Source: Megascapheus bottae (Eukaryota; Chordata; Mammalia; Rodentia; Geomyidae). Taken from it: a DNA stretch of 64,000 nucleotides. A program made the translations under genes and the position numbers. The notes beneath the pieces were generated by a model. The model ran no database searches. It worked only from the letters and a program-made list of their open reading frames with translations, and was not told the DNA's origin. Of the stretch, positions 27,701-39,700 are shown one piece after another; positions within the stretch are counted from its first letter, which is position 1; the number at the start of each line of letters is the position of its first letter. Location of the stretch: the NCBI GenBank assembly GCA_024803745.1, contig JANJXV010000013.1, positions 11,160,001 to 11,224,000 of the forward strand. Direction: 5' to 3'.

Positions 27701-30700
27701 GCCCTGAGGTCAATCCCTGGTATTGAAAAGAAGGAAAATATGCCATAGATATAATTTATCATCAATGTCTATTTTCAAACTATTTTCAGGGTCAGCTCAA
27801 AAAATAGGCCCTTATCGCATACTGTTTCTTTCTTCTTTATTTCTCCTTCCCTCCCCCCTACTCCCTTTTTAAACTGTGTCCCTACTCAAGTTTTCTAATA
27901 TATAAACATCTAAGGTAAGTCAAGGTGGTCACTGACTTTTCAGCAAGGTTTTGTCAAAATGTGTCCCTTGACTTTTTTTTAAATCAATCCTAGGGCTTGA
28001 ACTCAGGGCCTGGGCACTGTCCTTGGGCTTTCTTAAGGCTAACACTCTACCACTTGAGTCACAACAACACCTTCTGCTTTCTCTGTGTATGTGGTACCAA
28101 GGAATTGAACCCAAGGCTTCATGCATTCTAAGCAAGCACTTTCCCACTAGACCATGCTCCCAGCTCACCTTGGCTTTTTAGTCCTAAAAATCCCCCACTA
28201 ATTTTTTTTTTTTTGGCCAGTTATGGGGCTAGAACTCAGAGCCTGAGTACTGTCCTTGGGCTTTCTCAAGGCTAGAGTTCTATCACTTGAGCCACAGAAC
28301 CACTTCTGGCTTTTTTCTATGTACGTGTATGTGGTACCAAGGAATCAAACCCAGATCTTTGTGCATGCTAGGCAAGCACGCTACCACTAGGCTAAACATC
28401 CAGCCTCCCCACTAATTTTATCATGTAAGAACCCAGAGCATGTTTATATGGTTTAAAGTCTCCCTAATCGGCCGGGAGTTTGGCCTAGTGGTTAAAGTGC
28501 TTGCCTAGCATGCATGAAGACCCGGGTTCGATTCCTCGGTACCACATACATAGAAAAAAGCCAGAAGTGGTGCTGAGGCTCAAGTGGTAGAGCTCTAGCC
28601 TTGAGAAAGTCCAAGGACAGTGCTCAGGCCCTGAGCTTAAGCCCAGGACTGGCAAAAAATAAAATAAAATAAAATAAAGTCTCCCTAATCACTAATGTAA
28701 ATAATTCCAATTTCCCCTCAAGTGTCAAAACCCTGTATGATCTGGCCCTCAAATTTGGGAGTGTATGAGTTCCTCCTCATCCATAGTAAACATCATATAC
28801 CCTAGACTAACACATAATTTCTTCATTTTGACTATCATCCAAAGTCCAAACTCCATTACACAGTAGCTGCATAAGAATTTAATCTAGTTTGGGAGTTTGG
28901 CCTAGTGGTAGTGTTTGCCTAGTATGCAGGAAGACCCAAGTTGGATTCCCCAGTACTACATACAAAGAAAAAAAAAAGCCAGAAGTGGTGCTATGGCTCA
29001 AGTGGTAGAACTCTAGCCTTGAGAAAGCCCAAGGACAGTGCTCAGGCCCTGAGCCCAAACCCAGGGCTGGGTGAGAAGTAACTCTCTAGTTATCTCATCT
29101 GATCATGGACAAAGGCAGAAAACTGTCCAATATATTTTAACCAGGGTTGTAGTTTACTATAAATGCACACTAGGAATTAAAAGATTTTCTTACTTAACTA
29201 ACCTATAATTCATCCTAGATAATATCATGGAATAAAAAGAATACTAATTATGAAATAAGAAAATCTCATAGAGGATAATGATATGTAACTTAAGTATCAG
29301 TATAGAGGAACCTGGAATGAGAACGTTCTTTGCAATGCAAATGACAGTGGAGGAGAGGTAGAAATGTAAGCACTAAAGATGTTTTAAGTATATACCAATT
29401 AGATATGATAGTCCTAGAAAAGTTTATGAACATTTACCATGTATACCCATACATGAAGCAGCAACTATGGAGTGGTTTCATCTTTAATACAAAGTTAGCT
29501 AATATATAAGCATATACAAGATATATCTCAGATCAAATCTCTGCTAGAAAAATGTGCTTAGCTCAACCTACAACAGCTACATCATAAATAAGGTCCCAAA
29601 ATAAAGGCCTTATAACATACAGACAGTCCTTTAAGCTCTGACTTACCAATAAATTTGCATGTAAAAAAAAAACCTTATGTTTAGTGGGGCGTGGTGGCTC
29701 ACACCAGTAATCCTAGCTACTCAGAAGGCTGAGATCTGAGGATCACAGTTCAAAGCCAGCCCAAGCACTAAAGTCCATGAGACTCTTATCTTCAATTAAC
29801 CACCAGAAAACCGGAAGTGGCTCAAAGGGTAGAGCAGTAGCTTTAAGCTGAAGAACTCAGGGACGGCGCCCAGGCCCAGAGTTCAAGCCCCACGACCGAC
29901 CAAAAAACAAAACAAAACGAAATGAAACAATTACATGTTTTTAGTAAGTCAAGAAAACATACTTTTCAATGAAAAACATGGTTAACATTTTGAAAAATGC
30001 TTTCTAGAGTTAGTGCTTCATACTATTTGAAGATTTTGTCAAGTATCACATTATAAATTAAGTATATCATTTAAAATATCCTCTTACAAGCTCAAGTACA
30101 ACAACTGTTTTCCTACAAGTTTCACTCTCCTTGGTTTGGCAAACCAAGGATTTTCTCACACTTACAAGTATAGCCAAAATTAACAACTTTAACTATATAG
30201 TGCCTTCTGCCAATACCATGTCCTGATTTGCTTTTTTTTCATTCCTTGAATTATCAGCAACATTAAATTACTGCTAATAACCTTAGTGCCTTGACTTTAA
30301 AATGATGGAACAACTCATCTGGGACATACAAAGTATGACTAAGTCTACAAAAATGGTAGACAATTAAAATCTACAAGGCTTGCTTCATCACATTTAAATA
30401 ATTTTAATTAAGAAGTAATAACCCATCATAATGTTTGAACAAATGCCATGTTAACATACTACTTTGTGGAACCACAAATCAAATTCTGTAAGGATTAATG
30501 AGGCAATAAAAACTAAGTTCCAATATGCCAATATGTAGGTATGTATTTTTAAAAAGCAAAAGGGGTAGATTGATGAAAGGGATGACATTGACCAAGATGT
30601 ATTTTACTCATGACTTCCTGACTTCAAGAATTGAAATCCCTTTGTGCAACCATTTAAATAAATATATATATTTAAAAAATTAAAGCCATAGTGAAAAGCA

Positions 30701-33700
30701 AACAAAGATATTCAAGTACATTTTTAATAAACTAAAACAACACTAGTAATTGAAATAATGAAGAATAATGCTTCACCTCTGTACTAGGTCAAATATTTAG
30801 ATTGTATTTTATATCTACAAATACAATGTGTATGTGTATAGCTACACAGCTTTGGATAGGCCATTCCATTTCTCTAAACCCAAATCTGTTTTCATTTGTG
30901 AAGTGAGTTATTATGGAATCTGACTGGGACTACAAATGAGAGATTAGTTTTTGTAAATGAAAACTCTAAATGAATATTAAGCAGCATCTTTACACTGTAA
31001 TTTAAAGCAATTAAAGATCAAAATTATTTTTTAAAAAACTAAAGCTTTGTATGTGAACATTTACTAGTTATACTAAAAACTATACTTAATTACTATATTT
31101 AATGACTGAAAAAATATTTTAGATTTTTTTCCCCCCAGTCTTGGGGCTTGAGCCTGGGCAATGTTCTTAGGCTTTCTCAAGGCTCTACCACTTGAGCCAC
31201 AGCATCCCTCTTTTTCTGTGTATATGGTACTAAGGAATCAAACCCAGGGCTTCTTGCAAGCTAAGCCAGCACTCTAACACTAAGCTACAATCCTGCTTCC
31301 CCTCTTTTTTTCTTTTTTGTGCTAGTATTGGAGCTTGAACTCAGGTGCTATCTCTTGCTTTTCTGCTTTGAGCAGGAAAGTCTACTCCACCACTTGTCAC
31401 ACTTCCACTTCCAGCTTTTCTGTTAGTTAACTGGAGATAAATATTTTTTCTTCCTGAACTGGCTTAAAACTATGATCATCAGATTTGAGTCGCTAGGATT
31501 ACCACCTTGCACCATAAGTTTTAGCAAAAGTTTTATATTTCAAAACAGGAAAACAGATCAAACAGAATCCTATGGTAGTGGAATTATATATTTCCTCTCA
31601 GTGAATATCTCCTATACTTCTAACATACTTCAGATACCTACCAGAAACTATATTACTGCTAATTATCTTGCCTCCCAAAGTGGCTAATGATTTGGGTACT
31701 ACTGTAATGATGCTACCACTGGTAGTTTTTACATAGGTTGCAGCTCCAGGGGTTGCAGCCATCCGACCTATGGAAGGGCTCACTGTTGGTCGAGTGTAGG
31801 TTGCCTGTGTGCCTACAGAAAGGAGAAAGCCAAAAGAAAAACTGGTTGTTAATTATAAGAGAATAATTTATACAATTTAACTATATTTCCACATACTTTG
31901 TATCATTTTAATCCAAAAAATGGAATTTCAAGGTGTCAAGAGATTAATTCACAATTTTATAAGAACTAATGTTAAGTCAATTTGAATTAATTTTATAGAT
32001 AAAATTTTGTGATGTTGTATCAGATTATTAACCCAAGAAATGATAGCACTAACTTGATGTTCTCCTCTTCCATTAGTTTTATGCCAAAAGAAACTTAAAC
32101 TTAATCATGGTTCCTGCCAGAACATCTCAAATATTTGTGTTATATATTTCAAGGTCTCTGTATCTGTGTTTTATTTTGTCTCAGTGCCAAATCTCATGTC
32201 AGCAGTCAGAAAATAAGACAGTATTATTTTTCTAACATTCTGTATCTTTTACTATTTTATACTCTGCAACTTTCTAAATATGTTTTCATGTCTTAGCAGT
32301 TTATTCCACCATTTTACCAGATATTAAAGTTGAAATGCTAAGAGTTGCCAGAAATATTTCTCTGTAGCCTAAAATACTTTTTATTCATGTAACTCTTCAA
32401 CTTTTTTTTTTTTTAAAGTCAGTCATGAGACTTGAACTCTGGGCCTGGGTGCTGTCCCTGAGCTCTTTACCTCAAGGCTACCATTCTACCCCTTGAGCCA
32501 AAGTGCCATTTCCGGTTTCCTAGTGGCTAACTGAAGGTAAGAGTCTCAGGGACTTTTGTGCTTAGGCTGGCTTTGAACTGTGATCCTCAGATCTCAGTCT
32601 CCTGAGTAGCTAAGATTACAGAAATGAGCCACTGCACCCAGCAGATCTTCAACTTTAACATACCTGTTAAGAGTATTTTATGTCTCTCAAAGACTTTACA
32701 CTCTTTCTCAAGACTTTTTTCTTTCCCAAACAAGAATTAAGAAATAAGTCAAGTGAGCATATTGTAATTTCTTTCAAATCTAGTAACTTAGAAAGACTAT
32801 ATGTACACTAAGACTTATTACCCTTGGTGAAAATGAGGGGAAAGAAAAAAAAGGATGACATTTTATTTTCAACTGAATTTTTTTCATTATTATTCAGTTC
32901 AGAGGCAACTGTGATATTCATTTTCAACATCCCTCCACCTAGAAATCAAAACGCTTTTAGCAAGCTGTTCACCTTTTACTAATATAAACTAGCATGCATG
33001 ATGCCCTTGGTTCGATTCCTTAGTGTCACATAAACAGAAAACAGTTGCAAGTAGTGCTGTGGTTCAAGCAGTAGAGTGCTAGCCTTGAGCAAAAGAAACT
33101 CAGGGACAGTAGCCAGGCCCTGAATTCAAGCCCTAGAACTGGCTAAATAAATATCATACCCGAATGAGGAAAAGGAACAAACTCTACTGTAAGGTAAATA
33201 TGCCATAGGGATACAAAATTTGAAGATTAAATTACAACTGAAAAAATAATCATCAGGACACTAGTGAGTCATTAGTGTAATCCTAGCTACTCAAGAATTT
33301 GTGATCTGAGAATCAAGATTCAAAGCCAATCCAAATGAGACTCTTTTTTTTTTTTTTTTTGCCAGTTCTGGGCTTGAGCTCAAAGCTGAGCACTGTCCTT
33401 GGACTTTCTCAAGGCTAGAGCTCTACCACTTGAGCCTCGGCACCACTTCTGGCTTTTTTTCAATATATGTGGTACCTAGGAATTGAACCCGGGTCTTTGT
33501 GCATGCTAGGCAAGCACTCTACCACTAGGCCAAACTCCCAGCCCCTCAAAGTGAGACTCTTATCTCCTATTAATCACCAGAAAACCAGAAGTGGTACTGT
33601 GGCTCAGCGTGTTAGAGTGCTAGCCTTGAGCAAGAGCTCAGCATCCAGGCCACAACCCCAAGTTCAAGATCCATGACTGACAAAAAAAAAAAATCAAGTT

Positions 33701-36700
33701 GGGTGTAGTGGTTCACGCCTGCAATCCTAGCTACTCAGGAGACTGAGATCTGAGGATTGGTTCAAAGCCAGCCCGGGCACTAAAGCACTGTGAGACTTTA
33801 TCTCCAACTAACCACTAGAAAACTGGAAGTAGCACTATGGCTCAAGAGGTAGAGTTGGTAGCCTTGAATTATCAGGGACAATTTCCAGGCCCAGCGTTTA
33901 AGTCCCACAACTGACTCCCCCCCCCCCCGCAAAAAAAAACTTCAACAAAGGAAAATCTTGTTTCAATATGTAATATTCTTTTTATACCCTTCCCTAAAAT
34001 TAAAAATCATACATATACATACATGCATGCATACAATTATCCTTGAGACAAATGAAAAGAAATTTGAGGTAAGTATGACACATTTAATGTAAAAAAAAGC
34101 AGTATTTATTTTTCCCAGTCCTGGAGCTTGAACTCAGGGTCTTGCCACTATCCTTGGATACTTTTTGCCCAAGGTTAGCACTCTGCCACTTGGACCACAG
34201 CACTACTTCCAGCCTCTTCTAAGTATGTGGTACCAAGGAATTGAACAAGAGACTCTATCACTAGGCTATACTCCTGGCTAGAAAAGCAGCATTTAAACAC
34301 AAAAATAAAGTGGCTGCCAACAGCTGGAAGCAAGTGGGAAATGGAACACCGTTAAAGGGTACAGAAGTCCAGTGTGTAAAGAGAAAAAGTTCTGGAACTA
34401 GATGCTACTGATGGTTACACAGCCATGTATATGTGTTTAATGCCAATAAAATATGCCTTTGAAAAGTAAGCTTCAAAAAAAAAAGTAAGCTTTATGTGAT
34501 ATACATTTTACTACACTTTCTTTTACTGTAAGGAAGATCAAGTTTTAGAGGCAAACAAATTGGGTTCAAATGCCATTTCTGCTTCTTATTGGCTATGTGA
34601 CCTTAGGCAAACTAAAGGAAATGAAATGCAACGTTTGTATAAACCTTTACATGAGTCAATCAATGGGAGCTTATAAACTTAAGGTGGGTATCATTTTATG
34701 CTATTCACATTCTCTCAGGTAAATAATACTGACATTTCACTGTTGCTATTTAAAATGTTCTACATTGTCATTTCCTCAAGCACACATTGTTCTCCCATCT
34801 GAGTACAATGGGATCCTGTGCTTCCCACAGTCTAGGTAATACTGCCTACCCTTCCTTGTAACATAACATTATACTGTAAAGTAATACAACCTCTTCACCT
34901 CATTGGTGTAAGATACTTGCAAATTGGGAGTGTTTATATTCATTCAGTAAATCCTTACTGAGCCTATATTTAGGGGCCAACTATACATATATATGGGATA
35001 AATGGAATAAGTATGTTTCCTTACACTCAAGAAGTTTATGAAGTAATAAGACAAATATACTATTTGTTAAGTAACTAGAAATCATGGTACATTCTACCAA
35101 GGAAAAGAAAAAAAGATTTAGAGAAAAAAATAACAAGAGTTATTTTCAGAGGTCAACAAAGGTCTCTTCTAAGGGCTATCTTATTAATCTCTATATTCCC
35201 AATGTCAAGCATATTGCTACCATAGGGAAGCTGCTTAATGAACATAAGTAAATACTGATATGTGAGAACTTACCAGTAGGAGTGGTTACCAATTTAGTTG
35301 TCATAATTGCACCATTACTGCTAACCACCATAATAGGTGAATTGCTACTGGTGGGTAGAGTTGCAGTCACTGGTTTAGGTAAAATTTTACTTGGCTGAAC
35401 CTGCTGTGTGATGATTTTAACACCTTTGAAAGAAAAAAAAATGAATCTTAGTACAAATTATTTTTAATGTGTTTCTTAAACCAACCCAAGGGGGACACAT
35501 TTATTCAATCCTACTAAAAATGTTTTTCCTATCAATGAAACCCTAAGTTTTTATTCCTCTAATTTCTATTTTGTCTAACTTCTTTCATTTCAGTAATGTA
35601 ACTAAAATACTGCAGTAAAAAAAAAAGTGCTTCAACTGTTAGTGGGAGTGTAAACTCATTCAACCACTATGGAAAGCAGTATGGCAATTCCTCAAATGAC
35701 TAAACATAGAGCTCCCATATGACCCAGCAATCCCATATGGGATTTACCCAAATGTCCAGAAACAAGAACATACTAATGCCACTAGCACAATGATGTTCAT
35801 TGCAGCACTATTTACCATAGCTAAGATATGGAACCAAACCATGTGCCCCTTAGTATAATGAGTGGATCAACAAGATGTGGTACTTATATACAATGGAATT
35901 CTATGCTGCCAACAGAAAGAATAATACTGCCCCATTTGTAAGGAAATGGAAAGACTTGGAAAAAATATTAAGTGAAGTAAGCCAGACCCAAAGGAACACA
36001 GGCTCAATGGTTTCCCTCATTTGTCATAATTAGTACACATCTAGAACTCTCCAGCAGAGGATTATAGTAGCTCAATACCTAGGTACATAAGATCACATAG
36101 GATGAGACTAAATGAAAGGATCTCTAGGATATGGAAAGAGAGCTTTATCTTGTGTGATTGTTGTTCTTAATGTACTATCTTATTTCTCTTCTCTTTTTTG
36201 CCCTTTGGTTAATCTCATATTGTTACTGTATCTGACTTTGTTACCTGGTATATTGTATATATGTTTATTTGAAATAGGAAAGGGAAGGGGGAAAAACAAG
36301 ATGATTGGGAGGGGTAGGGGAACGGAAATGAGGACAAAAACATGAGAAGGGGTATCAATGTATGAGAAGTAATGTACCTACTACCTGGCGAATGTAACTG
36401 TAACCCCTCTATACATTACCCTGACAATAAAGTAAAGAACAACTAAAATAAAAACAAAGAAACAAAAAAAAGTTCTTCCAGAAAAACAAATCTTGACCTA
36501 CAGTGATGTCATATATGAGGTTTCAAAACAAAGTTAGCAACTGGATCTTAAATTTTATAAGCAAGTAAATAATAAGATCTACACAAATACTTCCTGTGTT
36601 GTAGAAGAGGAAGACAAAAACAAAAGCTATTGCCCGGAGCTGCTGGCTCACGCCTATAATCCTAGCAACTCAGGAGGCTGAGATGTGAGGATCATGGTTC

Positions 36701-39700
36701 AAAGCCAGCCAGCCCAGGCATTAAAGTCTGTGAGACTCTTACCTCTCACCAGTTAACCACTAGAAAACTGGAAGTGGCACTAATGCACAAGTGGTAGAGC
36801 AATAACCTTGAGCTGAAGAGCTCAGAGACATACCCAAGCCCCAAGTTCAAGCCCCACAACCAACAAAGAAAAAAAAATGAGAAAATTAAAATGTTAGGAT
36901 AGTAATGTGATGCCTTTTATATTTATAAAAATATTATTTACAGGCCGGGAGTTTGGCCCAGTGGTAGAGTGCCTGCCTAGCATGCACGAAGACCCGGGTT
37001 CAATTCCTCCGTACCACATACCTAGAAAAAAACCGGAAGTGGTGCTGAGGCTCAAGTAGTAAAGCTCTAGCCTTGAGAAAGTCCAAGGACAGGGCTCATG
37101 CCCTGAGCTCAAGCCCAGGACTGGCAATAAATAAATAAATAAATAAATATTTACAATGCTATAACTTTTACATTGACTTTCCAAATGTAAAGCTTTCAGT
37201 TAGAAGAATATTCCTACGCTAACTATATACTTAAATATAAAAACTGGCAACCAAGGAATAAAAAAAAAGAGTATAATACTTTTTCCTCACTACTATCTTC
37301 ACTAAAATAATTTATGAGATAAAATATTACGTCATAAATTGGCATCAGTAGCTCACACCTAAAAACCTAGATTCTTAGGAAGCTGAGATCTGAGGCTCAA
37401 GGTTTGATGCCAACACAGACATAAAATTCCAAGAAATTATATTTCCAACTGGCCAGAAAAAATACTGGAGATGAAGGTGTGGCTCAAGTGGTAGAAAGCT
37501 GGATGTGAGTGAAAAAGCCAAGAAAGAGCCCAAAGCCTTGAGTTCTAGCCCTAGAAACATTACAAAAAGGAAAAAAGAAAAACCGAGTTCATTACTTGGA
37601 AGCTCTAAGATGGAAATCATTGGTATAATCTCTTCTAGAAAATAAAGCTCATTTTATGAAGCTAGTAGTACCATGATCCAAAACCAAAGACAATAGAAAG
37701 TCAAAAACAAAACTACATATCAATTATCTCTTATGAATAAAACTAAACCCAGTCATGAATAAAAAAGAATCATACACTATCACCAAAATGGATTTACTTC
37801 AGATACACAAGGCGTACTCAACAAAATAATAATAATCATAATCATAATAATAACAATCATAGTATAGGGGCCGGGAGTTTGGCCTAGTGGTTAAAGTCCT
37901 TGCCTAGCATACATGAAGACCCAGGTTCGATTCCCTGGTACCACATACATAGCAAAAAGCCAGAAGTGGTGCTGAGGCTCCAGTGGTAGAGCTCTAGCCT
38001 TGAGAAAGTCTAAGGACAGTGCTCAGGCCCTGAGCTCAAGCCCAGGACTGGCAAAATAAATAAATAAATAAATAATAATAATAGTATAATTCAGTATATA
38101 TCAGTAATAAGTTCCAGTATATCAGTAGTGTAAGTAAGAAAAAAACAGTATGAACACATTGGTTGTACAGAAAAAGAGCATTTGACAAAATCCAATAACA
38201 ATTAAAAAGTGTAAGAAGAATAGGAATGGAACTTCTTCAGCTTGATCAAGTGCTTATTAAAAAAAAAAAACAATATGTATTTGACATACAAACCCTCAGC
38301 TTAATTTTGATTATGTTCTAAAATCTAAGTGCCAGTGATTGCATACAGAGATTACCTTCTTGAATACTTGTTTGTTAAACACATCATTTGAAATATGATA
38401 TAAAAATCAATGTTAATAAATTCTTTAATAAAAAAATTAAAAAGAAAAAAAAAAGTGGGGTCAAGGAGTTTAGCCTAGTGGTAGAGTGCTTGCCTAGCAT
38501 GCACAAAGACCCAGGTTCAATTCCTCGGTACCACATACATAGAAAAAAAAATGGATATATACTGTATAGATATATTATATAGATCAATATGTATCTATGA
38601 CATACAAACTCTCAGCTTAATTTTAATTATGTTCTAAAATTTATGTGCCAGTGATTGCATATAGATTCCCTTCTTGAATACTTGTTTGTTGTACATGACA
38701 TTTAAAATATGATGTAAAAAACAGTGTTAATAAAATCTTTCAATTAAAAAAAAGACATTTAATAGTAAAAGATTGAATGCTTTCTCAAAATTCAGAACAA
38801 GGTAAGGATGGCTACTCTATCCTTTTCTAACACAGAACTAGATGTTCTAGTTATTGGAATAAGTTTTTTTTTCTTTTTAAGAGGTTAAAAAAACAGCAGA
38901 ACAAGAAAGGAAAGGAGAAATTGCAAAAGAAGAAAAATGTCTCCATTTACCAATAAATACTTGAAAAGTTATTCTATGTACACAGAAAACTTCAAGGAAT
39001 CTATGAAAAAGTTTCTTAGACACAGTAAGCAAATTCATCAAAGTTGAAGGATACAAGTTCGCTATAAGTTTTATATGTCAACAAACTGTGGAAAGCAGAA
39101 ATTAACATCACAATACCATTTGTATCCACTATGAGAAAATAAAGTCTCAAGTAAAATTGAAACATTTAAGACATACATATCATGTTCATGGATTAGAAGA
39201 TTCAGAAACCTGGTGATTTCTAGAACTAGCACATCTTGCAAACAGTTTTCAGTTACCTGACTCTTGTTTGATCTGGATGGTAGGCTTGATACCAGGGGGC
39301 AAAGATGACTGCGGAAGCTGCTGCTGCTGCTGCTGAGATACTGGGGGAGGTGGGGTCACTTGCTGCTGTGCTTGCTGCTGCACTTGATGCACCTGCTGCT
39401 TAGGAGATGGCTGATGTTGTTTAGGAAACTGTGCAAGAATCTGGGTTGGGGCACTAACGAGGCTTTTGGGAGAAGGAAGTCTTGTTGATGCCATTTTGAT
39501 TGCTGATGTAGATACACCTGTAGAAAAGACATAGGATAAAAAAATATAAGTTCAAATTTTTTGAGTTGTTCTAAAATAAACTATTCTTGCTATTTCATCA
39601 TGCTAGTCCACCATTTGACAGTTGTGGGGCTTGAACTCAGAGCCTGAGCATTGTCCTTGGGCATTCCTCAAGGCTAGCGCCCTACCACTTGTGCCACAGA

